A DNA stretch of 64,000 nt from an uncultured Deferribacteraceae bacterium (GTDB taxonomy: Bacteria > Chrysiogenota > Deferribacteres > CAMZNJ01). The notes under the pieces are model-generated. The model searched no databases. It saw only the letters and a list, made by a program, of their open reading frames with translations, and had not been told where the DNA came from. The stretch spans positions 13,124-77,123 of the forward strand of contig CAMZNS010000026.1 of assembly GCA_947313855.1 (NCBI GenBank). Reading direction: 5' to 3'. The translations under genes and the position numbers were made by a program. Of the stretch, positions 52,408 to 60,271 are shown in pieces (the stretch's first letter is position 1; the number at the start of each line of letters is the position of its first letter).

Positions 52408-52773
52408 ATATCTACCTGCAAACTGCTTCCGAGGCGTGTACGGAGGGTGCACGGCACCGAGCGGAGCAGCTTTGTGTTGACGGGTATTGCCCACGGGTAT
52501 TGCCACTAGTCACCAAACTACAGAGCACCAACTACTGCCCCTAAATATCTACCTGCAAACTGCAGAGCACCAGCTACTGCCCCGAAATATCTACCTGCAA
52601 ACTGCAGAGCACCAGCTACTGCCCCGAAATATCTACCTGCAAACTGCTTCCGAGGCGTGTACGGAGGGTGCACGGCACCGAGCGGAGCAGCTTTGTGTTG
52701 ACGGGTATTGCCCACGGGTATTGCCACTAGTCACCAAACAGCAGAGCACCAGCTACTGCCCCGAAATATCCGT
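52305..52773 (+). repeat. Five copies of the 3' end of the TPR gene
   Basis: The final ~95 bp of the TPR gene (from CTACCTGCAA to the TAA) recur downstream: one longer copy carrying an extra GCACGGCACCGAGCGGA-type insert, two short copies of about 43 bp, and another longer copy. In later copies the stop TAA reads GAA, so some frames run on for 60-99 codons; these are repeat by-products, not genes. Confidence 0.9.
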
Positions 52774-53313
52774 AAAAAAAAGTTGATAAATAGTTGACTA
52801 ATGGTTACATTTATGATTAATTAATTATTAAAAGTATACAGATTATTCATTTATTTGTAATTAACAAATAAAAACTATCTAGGGAAATTAAATCACATTT
52901 ATCGGATATAACTTCACATTTTTGCAATTTATGAAGAAAAAATAAAAAAAATACCCGATGTAGTTGCCAAATCTGCGAAACAGAAGCAAATTTCAAAATA
53001 GCATATTTGTAGATAATTTTTACAATATGATAAACAGGCACCACCCCGACACCGAATTAGTTTTACGTTGAAATAACTATTATCATTGACACCAAACACT
53101 AATCTGCATTTATAGCCCAGCCGTTCATTTTCAGCAAGGCTAGTGTTGGTGGCTGTATTCTTAGTTTACATATAATCAACTTTTAAAGTTTTTTAATAAA
53201 AATATCACTAACTATTGAATTTATTTGTTTTCTTAATTATACTACCCCTAAGGTATTGAAAATATATTTATTGTATAATAAATATTACAAACAATATGCG
53301 GGAGGGGCTAAGT
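52774..53313. other. AT-rich intergenic region upstream of the XRE regulator
   Basis: About 540 bp, the most AT-rich part of the window. A TTGACA-17-TTTATA match is at about 53,086-53,114. A 65-codon minus-strand frame (52,847-53,044) has no ribosome site and no family resemblance. No RNA gene recognised. Confidence 0.5.
53264..53285 (+). promoter_or_regulatory. Inverted repeat over the -10 box of the XRE gene, candidate operator
   Basis: Perfect 9-bp arms (ATATTTATT and its complement) with a 4-bp centre. A perfect TATAAT (53,274-53,279) lies inside. Its position between promoter and gene is that expected for an autorepressor site. Confidence 0.55.
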
Positions 53314-54102
53314 ATGAGTAGTACTATGAAAGTGCAAGCCAATGATATCCTAGAAGATATCGAAAAAGGATTCGTTAATAGTGACACCTTCGGGGCTAGA
53401 CTGAATGACGCTATTAAATTGAAAGGTGCAAGTCGTAAAGATGTTGCAGAACTGCTGGATGTGTCGCTGTCGGCCATTAGCCACTACTGCCACAACAAAC
53501 GTAAGCCAAGCCTAGAAGCTATTAGAAGTATTGCGGTGTATCTGCAGATACCTGTGGGATATTTTTTTGGCGAAGTGAGTCTTGTAGACGCATTGAAGGC
53601 ACAAGATGCTTTGCAACGTGAACGTGGTAACAGTGCTGGAGTCATGCTTGCATCAGGGGTGGGCAATAGATCGGGGGGAGGCTACATCCCTGTGATTGAG
53701 ATTCAGAGTGCCAACGGTATGGTTGAAAGCTTGAAGGACGCTAAGATGAAAAGCTACCTCAGCATACCGAATAAGCTGATTAATGTTAAGGCTAGACAGT
53801 GCTTTGTCATTAGTGCAAGCAAAAATGCCATCGTGGGACTAAAGAATAAGAAGAGCATTATTATTTACGAAAAGCCGAAGTACAGGAATCGTATCGAGCA
53901 TGAGAACAGCATCCATCTCCTGCATATCAAGGAGCGTGCTGGGAAGGTGGTGAATAAGCTCTACCTTGGTCGGTGTGTGAATATCGACAACAGCGTACTG
54001 CTGTTTGACAAGGATAGTAATACGAATATTGTGTTGAGTGTTGAGCGGGATGTTTTTGAGGTTGTTGGCAAGGCGGTGTTATCGTGGGACTACCTAAACT
54101 AG
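53314..54102 (+). CDS. XRE-family regulator with degenerate S24/LexA-like C-terminal domain
   Basis: A 262-residue regulator. An HTH domain (about 28-82, RKDVAELLDVSLSAISHYCHNKRKPS) is followed by a C-terminal domain that follows the S24 repressor pattern: an IPVIEIQSANG start, SYLSIP, a strand where S-M should lie that reads SASKNAI, and VVNKLYLG holding the Lys position. The catalytic Ser-Met pair is not conserved, so self-cleavage is doubtful. ATG 53314 follows GGAGGGG. The gene is not accompanied by other phage genes. Its 3' end is the source of the repeat that follows. Confidence 0.8.
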   Translation: MSSTMKVQANDILEDIEKGFVNSDTFGARLNDAIKLKGASRKDVAELLDVSLSAISHYCHNKRKPSLEAIRSIAVYLQIPVGYFFGEVSLVDALKAQDALQRERGNSAGVMLASGVGNRSGGGYIPVIEIQSANGMVESLKDAKMKSYLSIPNKLINVKARQCFVISASKNAIVGLKNKKSIIIYEKPKYRNRIEHENSIHLLHIKERAGKVVNKLYLGRCVNIDNSVLLFDKDSNTNIVLSVERDVFEVVGKAVLSWDYLN

Positions 54103-54362
54103 TTCTGCGGTGAATGGGCGGGGTGCATTACATTACATTACATTACCCTGACGGGACTACCTAAACTAGTTCTGCGGTGAATGGGCGGGGTGCATTACAT
54201 TACATTACATTACATTACATTACATTACATTACATTACGTTACCCTGACGGGACTACCTAAACTAGTTCTGCGGTGAATGGGCGGGGTGCATTACATTAC
54301 ATTACATTACATTACATTACATTACATTACCCTGACGGGACTACCTAAACTAGTTCTGCGGT
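54085..54362 (+). repeat. Four copies of the XRE gene's 3' end separated by CATTA arrays
   Basis: The last five codons, the TAG and about 25 bp beyond (GGGACTACCTAAACTAGTTC onward) recur four times. Between copies the pentamer CATTA is repeated 3, 9 (plus one variant) and 8 times, ending in CCCTGAC. The array fills the gap to the convergent mnmG stop. Confidence 0.95.
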
Positions 54363-54375
54363 ATTTTGGGTTATG

Positions 54376-56343
54376 TTATGTTTTGCTCCGCCCCTTTATT
54401 TTGAGGTGCATGTGTAGTAGTGACAGTGCTGATGGTGTTACCCCTTGTATACGTGATGCTTGTCCTAGGGTTGCTGGTCGTACTTTTTCCAATTTTTCGA
54501 TGAATTCGTTACGTAACCCTTGTATGTTGTGGTAGTCCATGTTGTTTGGTATGTTGATTTTGTCGTATGGTTCTGCTGCGAGTATCTCTTCCCATTGTCT
54601 TTTGATGTAGCCGTTGTATTTGATTGTGATTTCGGCTTGTGTCATGGCTCTTTGGTGGTGTTTGTGGTGTAGTAGTGCGTTTGGTGTTGCTTCCCCTATT
54701 AGTTCGACTATCTGGTTGTAGGAGATTTCTGGTCGTTTTAGTAGTTCGGCTGCTTTGGTGTGTTCGCTGATATTTGCCCCTATTTTGTTGAGTATTGTGG
54801 CGTGTTTATGATTTTTGTCTGCGAAGATGGTGGTTTTTTCCAATCTTTTCACTTCTTTTGTCATTTCGGATTGTTCTAGTTTGAATCTTTCTAGTCGAGT
54901 TTTGGTAATGAGTCCTAGTTTGTATCCTTTTTCGAGCAGTCGGTATTCGGCGTTGTCTTCCCTTAGGTGTAGTCGGAATTCGGCACGTGAAGTGAACATG
55001 CGGTACGGTTCGTCGACCCCTTTTGTGACAAGGTCGTCGATCATTACGCCGATGTAGCTTTCGTGTCGTGATAGTATGAACGGTTCGTTGTTGTTGTCTA
55101 GTGATAGTACAGCGTTTACGCCGGCGATGAAGCCTTGTGTTGCTGCTTCTTCGTAACCGCTTGTTCCGTTTAGTTGTCCTGCGAAGTATAGTCCGTGTAC
55201 GGTTTTTGTTTGCAGTGTGATGTCGAGTTGTTGTGGGTTGATTGCGTCGTATTCGATTGCGTATGCACTTCGGATGAGTTCGACGTTTTCCATCCCTTTG
55301 CATGTTCGGTATGCTTGTAGTTGTACATGTGTTGGCAGTGAGGAGGACATGCCGTTGGCGTAGATTTCGCGGCTATTGAGTCCTTCAGGTTCGAGCATTA
55401 TGATGTGTTGTTCCCTTGAGGGGAATTTTTTCACTTTGTCTTCAACAGAGGGGCAGTATCGTGCACCGACACCGGTGATTTGTCCGCTGAATAGTGGTGA
55501 GAGGTGCATGTTTGCTTTGATGATGTTGTGGGTATTGTTGTTGGTGTAGGTTGCGTAGCAAGAGATTTGTTGCATTTTGTGACTGGTGTTGTCGAAGGAG
55601 AAAGGGTTTGTGTTGTTGTCGCCGGGGTGTTCTTGTAGTTGTCGGAAGTCGATTGTTGTTACGTCGAGTCGTGCTGGTGTACCTGTTTTGAGTCTGAGGG
55701 TGGTGAGTCCTAGTTTTGCCATGGATTTTGGTAGGTCGATGGATGCGAATTCGTTCATTCGTCCGGCACTGTAGTTTGTTTGTCCGATGTGTACTTTGCC
55801 GTTGAGGAAAGTTCCTGTTGTGATGATAATTCGTGGTGCGTAGAAGTTTCCGGCTATGTCGGTTGTTACGCCGACAACTTTGTTTGGTGCTGATTTTAGT
55901 GTTATTTCGGTGTTGTTTGTTGTAATGATGTCGGTAACGATTGCCTGTTTGACAAATAGTCCTTGTTGGGCGGCGATGGTGTGAACCATTCGTTTGTTGT
56001 AGAGGTGTTTGTCGGATTGAGTTCGTGTTCCTCGAACGGCGGGTCCTTTTTTGCGATTGAGTGTTTTGAATTGTATGCCTGTGTCGTCGGCGGCTTTGGG
56101 CATTTCGCCTCCGAGTGCGTCTAGGTCTTTGACGAGGTTCCCTTTTGCGATGCCGCCTATTGCGGGGTTACAGCTCATTGCTCCTATGGAGTCGATATTG
56201 ATTGTGAGCATGAGTGTTTTTGCACCCATTCGTGCACTAGCGAGTGCGGCTTCAATGGCAGCGTGTCCACCACCTACAACGATAATATCGTAGCCATTGT
56301 GGTTAGTTTTCCCCATGGCATTTCCAGTTGTTTGGTGGTTCAT
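54376..56343 (-). CDS. mnmG: tRNA uridine-5-carboxymethylaminomethyl modification enzyme MnmG (GidA)
   Basis: A 655-residue FAD protein that with MnmE makes the cmnm5 modification at wobble uridine 34. The FAD motif VVGGGHAAIEAA (about 20), MSCNPAIGGIAKG, GTFLNGK and GARYCPSVEDKVKKF are intact, as is the C-terminal helical domain that binds MnmE. GGAGAA lies 9 nt before ATG 56343. It is convergent with the XRE gene and divergent from gatC. Confidence 0.97.
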   Translation of the reverse strand: MNHQTTGNAMGKTNHNGYDIIVVGGGHAAIEAALASARMGAKTLMLTINIDSIGAMSCNPAIGGIAKGNLVKDLDALGGEMPKAADDTGIQFKTLNRKKGPAVRGTRTQSDKHLYNKRMVHTIAAQQGLFVKQAIVTDIITTNNTEITLKSAPNKVVGVTTDIAGNFYAPRIIITTGTFLNGKVHIGQTNYSAGRMNEFASIDLPKSMAKLGLTTLRLKTGTPARLDVTTIDFRQLQEHPGDNNTNPFSFDNTSHKMQQISCYATYTNNNTHNIIKANMHLSPLFSGQITGVGARYCPSVEDKVKKFPSREQHIIMLEPEGLNSREIYANGMSSSLPTHVQLQAYRTCKGMENVELIRSAYAIEYDAINPQQLDITLQTKTVHGLYFAGQLNGTSGYEEAATQGFIAGVNAVLSLDNNNEPFILSRHESYIGVMIDDLVTKGVDEPYRMFTSRAEFRLHLREDNAEYRLLEKGYKLGLITKTRLERFKLEQSEMTKEVKRLEKTTIFADKNHKHATILNKIGANISEHTKAAELLKRPEISYNQIVELIGEATPNALLHHKHHQRAMTQAEITIKYNGYIKRQWEEILAAEPYDKINIPNNMDYHNIQGLRNEFIEKLEKVRPATLGQASRIQGVTPSALSLLHMHLKIKGRSKT

Positions 56344-56365
56344 GTGTGCAGTTCTCCGGTATCAG

Positions 56366-56410
56366 TTTTAGTCGTCAAATTAGTCGTCAAATTAGTACCC
56401 AAATTAGTAC
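56366..56410. repeat. Short direct repeat upstream of mnmG
   Basis: Four 12-bp units TTAGTCGTCAAA / TTAGTACCCAAA between the mnmG start and its promoter, so they lie in the mnmG leader. Confidence 0.75.
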
Positions 56411-56424
56411 TCAACAGGGTAGTC

Positions 56425-56476
56425 ATTGTACCTGTCATACAAAAAACTTGCAAACATATTTTTGAGGTGTTAATAT
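56425..56476. promoter_or_regulatory. Divergent mnmG and gatC promoters sharing a palindromic -35
   Basis: TTGCAA at 56,448-56,453 is its own complement. On the plus strand a 17-bp spacer leads to TAATAT (56,471-56,476, gatC); on the minus strand a 17-bp spacer leads to TACAAT (56,425-56,430, mnmG). Confidence 0.6.
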
Positions 56477-56513
56477 ATGATGGTTTATTGTTGTACTTGG
56501 AGGGAGAATTGTA

Positions 56514-56873
56514 ATGGGTATAAAAGGTGATAGTATATTTGTTAGGGATATTACCCGTGAAGAGGTTATGAAAGTTGCGAAAACGTCGAAGCTTGACCTG
56601 CAAGGCTCAGCACTAGACGAAATGTTGGAATCCCTCAACGGAATTATGCCACATATTAATAAACTCAACGAAGTTGATACATCCAACGTGGAACCGTTCG
56701 CTCATACTTACGCAACGATTTTGTCGCAACCGCAACCACAATCGCAATCGCCACACAACCATCAGGACGACAAAACAACTGAAACACCACGACTAGGGGT
56801 AGACGCCATGCTAAGCAATGCCCCCAAAAGCCAAGACGGTTACTACCAAGTGCCTAAAGTTGTTGATTCCTAG
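56514..56873 (+). CDS. gatC: Asp/Glu-tRNA amidotransferase subunit C
   Basis: A 119-residue GatC, the small subunit that stabilises GatA in the amidotransferase complex. The N-terminal helical pattern (ITREEVMKVAKTSKLDL) and the linking N-K-L-x-x-V-D-T-S-x-V-E-P motif are typical, and the C-terminal LGVDAMLSNAPKSQDGYYQVPKV matches the family end. A PQPQSQSP stretch is inserted in the middle. GGAGGGAG precedes ATG 56514. First gene of the gatC-gatA-gatB operon. Confidence 0.95.
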   Translation: MGIKGDSIFVRDITREEVMKVAKTSKLDLQGSALDEMLESLNGIMPHINKLNEVDTSNVEPFAHTYATILSQPQPQSQSPHNHQDDKTTETPRLGVDAMLSNAPKSQDGYYQVPKVVDS

Positions 56874-56952
56874 CGGACTGCTAACGGGTCGCACAGCAGA
56901 GGTCGCCTCAGGTGTATCAACGTGGCAGACGTTGTTGATTCCTGGCGGACTG
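56859..56952 (+). repeat. 22-bp direct repeat at the gatC stop
   Basis: Bases 56,859-56,880, covering the last gatC codons and its TAG, recur at 56,931-56,952 with one mismatch (TAG becomes TGG). The 156-bp gap to gatA shows nothing else. Confidence 0.85.
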
Positions 56953-57029
56953 GTACGCACTAGCAAAGCAAGAAACAGAAACAAGAAATGCGGGGAGCCT
57001 AGGCTCGCCCACGGGAGCAAAATCTCAAG

Positions 57030-58496
57030 ATGGAAATATCAGAACTGACGCTTTTGGAATTATCGGGGTTGCTAAACTCCAAGCAAATAACATCAGTCGA
57101 ACTGCTAAACTACTACCTCAACAGGGTAAAAGAGTATGACGAAGACGTTCGTGCATTCCTAGAGATAGACGCTGAAGGTGCCACGGAAGCCGCACAGGAA
57201 TGGGACAACAAACGTGCCAACGGTGAGCCTGTCCCCCCCTTTGCTGGGATACCCATGGCCGTAAAAGGGAACATGGCCGACACACGTATGGTTACCGATG
57301 CTGCCTCCCAAATCCTTGCCGGGTTCGTCTCCCCCTATGAAGCCACTGTGCTCAAAAGACTTCGTGAAGCAGGCTTCATACTATTTGGCAAACTCAACTT
57401 AGACGAATTTGCCATGGGATCATCCACCGAAAACTCTAGCCACTTCACCACACACAACCCGTGGAACTTGGACTACTCACCCGGTGGAAGTAGTGGTGGC
57501 TCCACGGCGGCTGTTGCAGCACGCATGACCCCCTTCGCACTAGGCTCCGACACCGGTGGTTCCATTCGCCAACCAGCCTCATTTTGCGGCGTTACAGGGT
57601 TTAAGCCATCCTACGGTCGAGTTTCACGCTACGGTATCATATCGTTTGCGTCCACCCTCGATCAGGTTGGACCTATCACCACTTCAGCACAGGATGCTGC
57701 CATCATCATGAATATCATCGGTCAACACGACCCCAACGATTCCACAAGCTACATGCCTGATACTGAGGCGGAATACCTGCAAGGGATTGATGCGGGGGTA
57801 GAGGGGTTGCGTATCGGTGTTCCTAAGGAGATAGTTGATCACCTTGCACCCGATGTTGCTGAGCTGTTCTCCTTGACACTTGCTAAGCTTGAAGACTTAG
57901 GTTGTATTGTTGAAGAGGTGGAGCTCCCCCGTTTGGAGTTATGTATCCCCACCTACTACGTTGTTGCCCCTGCCGAGGCTGCTGCCAACCTTGCCCGTTA
58001 CGACGGTATCAAATACGGCAAACGTTATGAGTCTGAGTCTTTGGAGGAGCTGTACCTCAAAACACGCACAGAATATCTTGGTGTTGAGGTTCAGCGTCGT
58101 ATTATGTTGGGCAACCTTGCTTTGTCCTCCAAAGAGGTTAGTGGCGACTACTACATGAAGGCACAGAAAGTTCGTCAGGTGGTTCGTCAAGACTTTGAAG
58201 AGGTCTTCAAATCGTACGACCTCATCGTTGCACCCACATCACCGACCTCGCCGTTTAAACTTGGCGACAAAACTGAAGATGCTGTTAGCATGTACTACAG
58301 CGACCTGCTAACACTACCATCCAGCTTGTATGGCGGTGCTGCCATTAGTATCCCTGCCGGGTTTAATGGTGATGGTCTACCTGTGGGCGTGCAAATTATG
58401 GGTGCCGTGTTCGACGATGCAACAGTGCTACGCTTAGCACACGCTTACCAAGCCATCACAGAGCACCATACCTGTATTCCAAAAGATTTTAGTTAG
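57030..58496 (+). CDS. gatA: Asp/Glu-tRNA amidotransferase subunit A
   Basis: A 488-residue amidase that releases ammonia from glutamine for the amidotransferase. The Ser-cisSer-Lys triad is visible: MAVKGNM (about Lys 73) and the GGSSGGSTAAVAA segment, with GSDTGGSIRQPASFCG following. No clear ribosome site directly precedes ATG 57030; GGGAG is 12 nt upstream. It sits 156 nt after gatC and 12 nt before gatB. Confidence 0.97.
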   Translation: MEISELTLLELSGLLNSKQITSVELLNYYLNRVKEYDEDVRAFLEIDAEGATEAAQEWDNKRANGEPVPPFAGIPMAVKGNMADTRMVTDAASQILAGFVSPYEATVLKRLREAGFILFGKLNLDEFAMGSSTENSSHFTTHNPWNLDYSPGGSSGGSTAAVAARMTPFALGSDTGGSIRQPASFCGVTGFKPSYGRVSRYGIISFASTLDQVGPITTSAQDAAIIMNIIGQHDPNDSTSYMPDTEAEYLQGIDAGVEGLRIGVPKEIVDHLAPDVAELFSLTLAKLEDLGCIVEEVELPRLELCIPTYYVVAPAEAAANLARYDGIKYGKRYESESLEELYLKTRTEYLGVEVQRRIMLGNLALSSKEVSGDYYMKAQKVRQVVRQDFEEVFKSYDLIVAPTSPTSPFKLGDKTEDAVSMYYSDLLTLPSSLYGGAAISIPAGFNGDGLPVGVQIMGAVFDDATVLRLAHAYQAITEHHTCIPKDFS

Positions 58497-58508
58497 AGGG
58501 GACGAGAG

Positions 58509-59990
58509 ATGACAGTCAAAACAGATTACGAAGTTGTTATTGGTTTAGAGGTGCATGTACAGCTGAATACAACCACAAAGATATTTTGCGGATGCCCCAC
58601 CACGTTTAACTCCCCCGCCAACCTGAATACATGCCCCGTGTGTGCCGGTTTCCCCGGTGCGTTGCCCGTGTTCAACAAAGATGTTCTCACCTCAGCAATC
58701 AAGGCTGGACTGGCACTAAACTGCTCCATTGCCGACACCACAATATTTGCACGCAAAAACTACTTCTACCCCGACCTCCCAAAAGGGTATCAGATATCAC
58801 AAAGCGATGACCCCATTTGCATCGGCGGACACTTGGACGTGGAACAAGACGACGGATCCTACAAACGTGTGCGTATTACGCGTATCCACATGGAGGAAGA
58901 CGCGGGCAAATCGGTACACGGTGGCTCCACTAGTATCGGCGTAACGGACGGTAGCTGGAGCTTCATGGACTACAATCGCAGTAGCATGCCACTTCTGGAA
59001 ATCGTGTCCGAACCCGACATGAGATCCTCTGAAGAGGCACGACTCTTCCTGCAACAACTACGCACAGAACTAATCTACACAGGCGTATCCGACCTCAACA
59101 TGGAGGAGGGATCACTACGCTGTGACGCCAACATATCCATTATGCCAAAGGGTGCAAAGGAGTTTGGCACACGGGCAGAGGTGAAAAATCTCAACTCCTT
59201 CAGAAATATCCAAAAAGCCATTAACTATGAAGTTGAACGACAAATCAACATTGTCGAAAATGGCGGCGAAATAGATCAGGAAACACGACTCTACGATGCC
59301 GACAAGGGGGTAACATTCACCATGCGTAGCAAGGAAGAGGCGTTGGATTACCGCTACTTTGCCGACCCCGACCTCACACCCATAGCCGTACCAAAAGACT
59401 ATGTAGACGCAATACGCAAAAACATGCCCGAGTCCGCAAGGACAAAAAGGGATAGATTCGTCAACGACTACGCCATCAACATGGACGACGCAAACATACT
59501 TGTGTCCGAAAAACACTACGCCGACTACTTTGAAGCACTAGTCGAACTTGTGGAATCACCCAAAATAGCCGCCAACTGGATACTCTCCGAAATACTACGA
59601 CTGTTTAAAGATAGCTCAGGGGAGACAGTGTTCGACCTAGGCATATCGCCACAACAACTTGGGCAGGTAATAGAACTTATCGGCAAGGGGACAATCAGTA
59701 ATAACATCGGCAAACAGGTTCTCGGACTGATTATCAGCGACGGGGGGACGGTGTCTGATGTGGCTGAAATTGTGGAGAAACACAACCTGGCTCAAGTCTC
59801 CGACTCATCGGAAGTTGAAAGTGTTGTTCAGAGTGTCTTCGATGCCAACCCTAGCGAATTCGAACGATTTAAGGGGGGCGACAAAAAACTCATGGGCTTC
59901 TTCATGGGTGAGGTGATGAAGGCTACCAAGGGGCGTGCTAATCCCAAGGTGCTCTCGGGGGTGATAAACACCCTCGCTAACAAAAAATAG
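58509..59990 (+). CDS. gatB: Asp/Glu-tRNA amidotransferase subunit B
   Basis: A 493-residue GatB, the kinase/transamidase subunit that phosphorylates and amidates Glu-tRNA-Gln or Asp-tRNA-Asn. The start YEVVIGLEVHVQLNT, the cradle-domain zinc region C-P-x-C (about 31-44), and YFPDLPKGYQISQ-like (YPDLPKGYQIS) motif are intact. The C-terminal YqeY-like tail (about 350-493) is complete. GGGGA precedes ATG 58509. No GlnRS or AsnRS is in the window, so which pathway is used is open. Confidence 0.97.
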   Translation: MTVKTDYEVVIGLEVHVQLNTTTKIFCGCPTTFNSPANLNTCPVCAGFPGALPVFNKDVLTSAIKAGLALNCSIADTTIFARKNYFYPDLPKGYQISQSDDPICIGGHLDVEQDDGSYKRVRITRIHMEEDAGKSVHGGSTSIGVTDGSWSFMDYNRSSMPLLEIVSEPDMRSSEEARLFLQQLRTELIYTGVSDLNMEEGSLRCDANISIMPKGAKEFGTRAEVKNLNSFRNIQKAINYEVERQINIVENGGEIDQETRLYDADKGVTFTMRSKEEALDYRYFADPDLTPIAVPKDYVDAIRKNMPESARTKRDRFVNDYAINMDDANILVSEKHYADYFEALVELVESPKIAANWILSEILRLFKDSSGETVFDLGISPQQLGQVIELIGKGTISNNIGKQVLGLIISDGGTVSDVAEIVEKHNLAQVSDSSEVESVVQSVFDANPSEFERFKGGDKKLMGFFMGEVMKATKGRANPKVLSGVINTLANKK

Positions 59991-60175
59991 CACGGCACAG
60001 CACAGCACAGCACAGCACGGGGCTCGCAATTGGCACGGCACAGCACAGCACAGCACAGCACGGGGCTCGCAATTGGCACGGCACGGCACAGCACAGCACG
60101 GGGCTCGCAATTGGCACGGCACGGCACAGCACAGCACAGCACGGGGCTCGCAATTGGCACGGCACAGCACCAACG
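59991..60175. repeat. Tandem repeat downstream of gatB
   Basis: Four copies of a unit of about 45 bp: a CACGG/CACAG pentamer run followed by GGGCTCGCAATTGG. Pentamer number differs between copies. It begins directly at the gatB stop. Confidence 0.95.
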
Positions 60176-60271
60176 CACACCAGCGTGCACACGGCTCGCG
60201 TGTGGAACACACACGACGACACCCATCCATTTTGGTCGGTGCGTTATAAAAATTAAGGTTGTAACCAAACT

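Noticed and set aside
52362-52786. Small plus-strand genes after the TPR gene
   Set aside because: They are the reading frames of serial copies of the TPR gene's 3' end.
52847-53044. 65-codon minus-strand gene
   Set aside because: No ribosome site, AT-driven composition, no resemblance to a known family.
53314-54102. Prophage remnant
   Set aside because: A single regulator with no integrase, attachment site or structural gene is not enough.
54085-54362. CRISPR-like repeat/spacer pattern
   Set aside because: The spacing is CATTA simple repeats of changing length, and the unit is the end of the adjacent gene.
59991-60268. Minus-strand Cys/Ala-rich frames of 81-146 codons downstream of gatB
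   Set aside because: They are translations of the CACAG/GGGCTCGC repeat.
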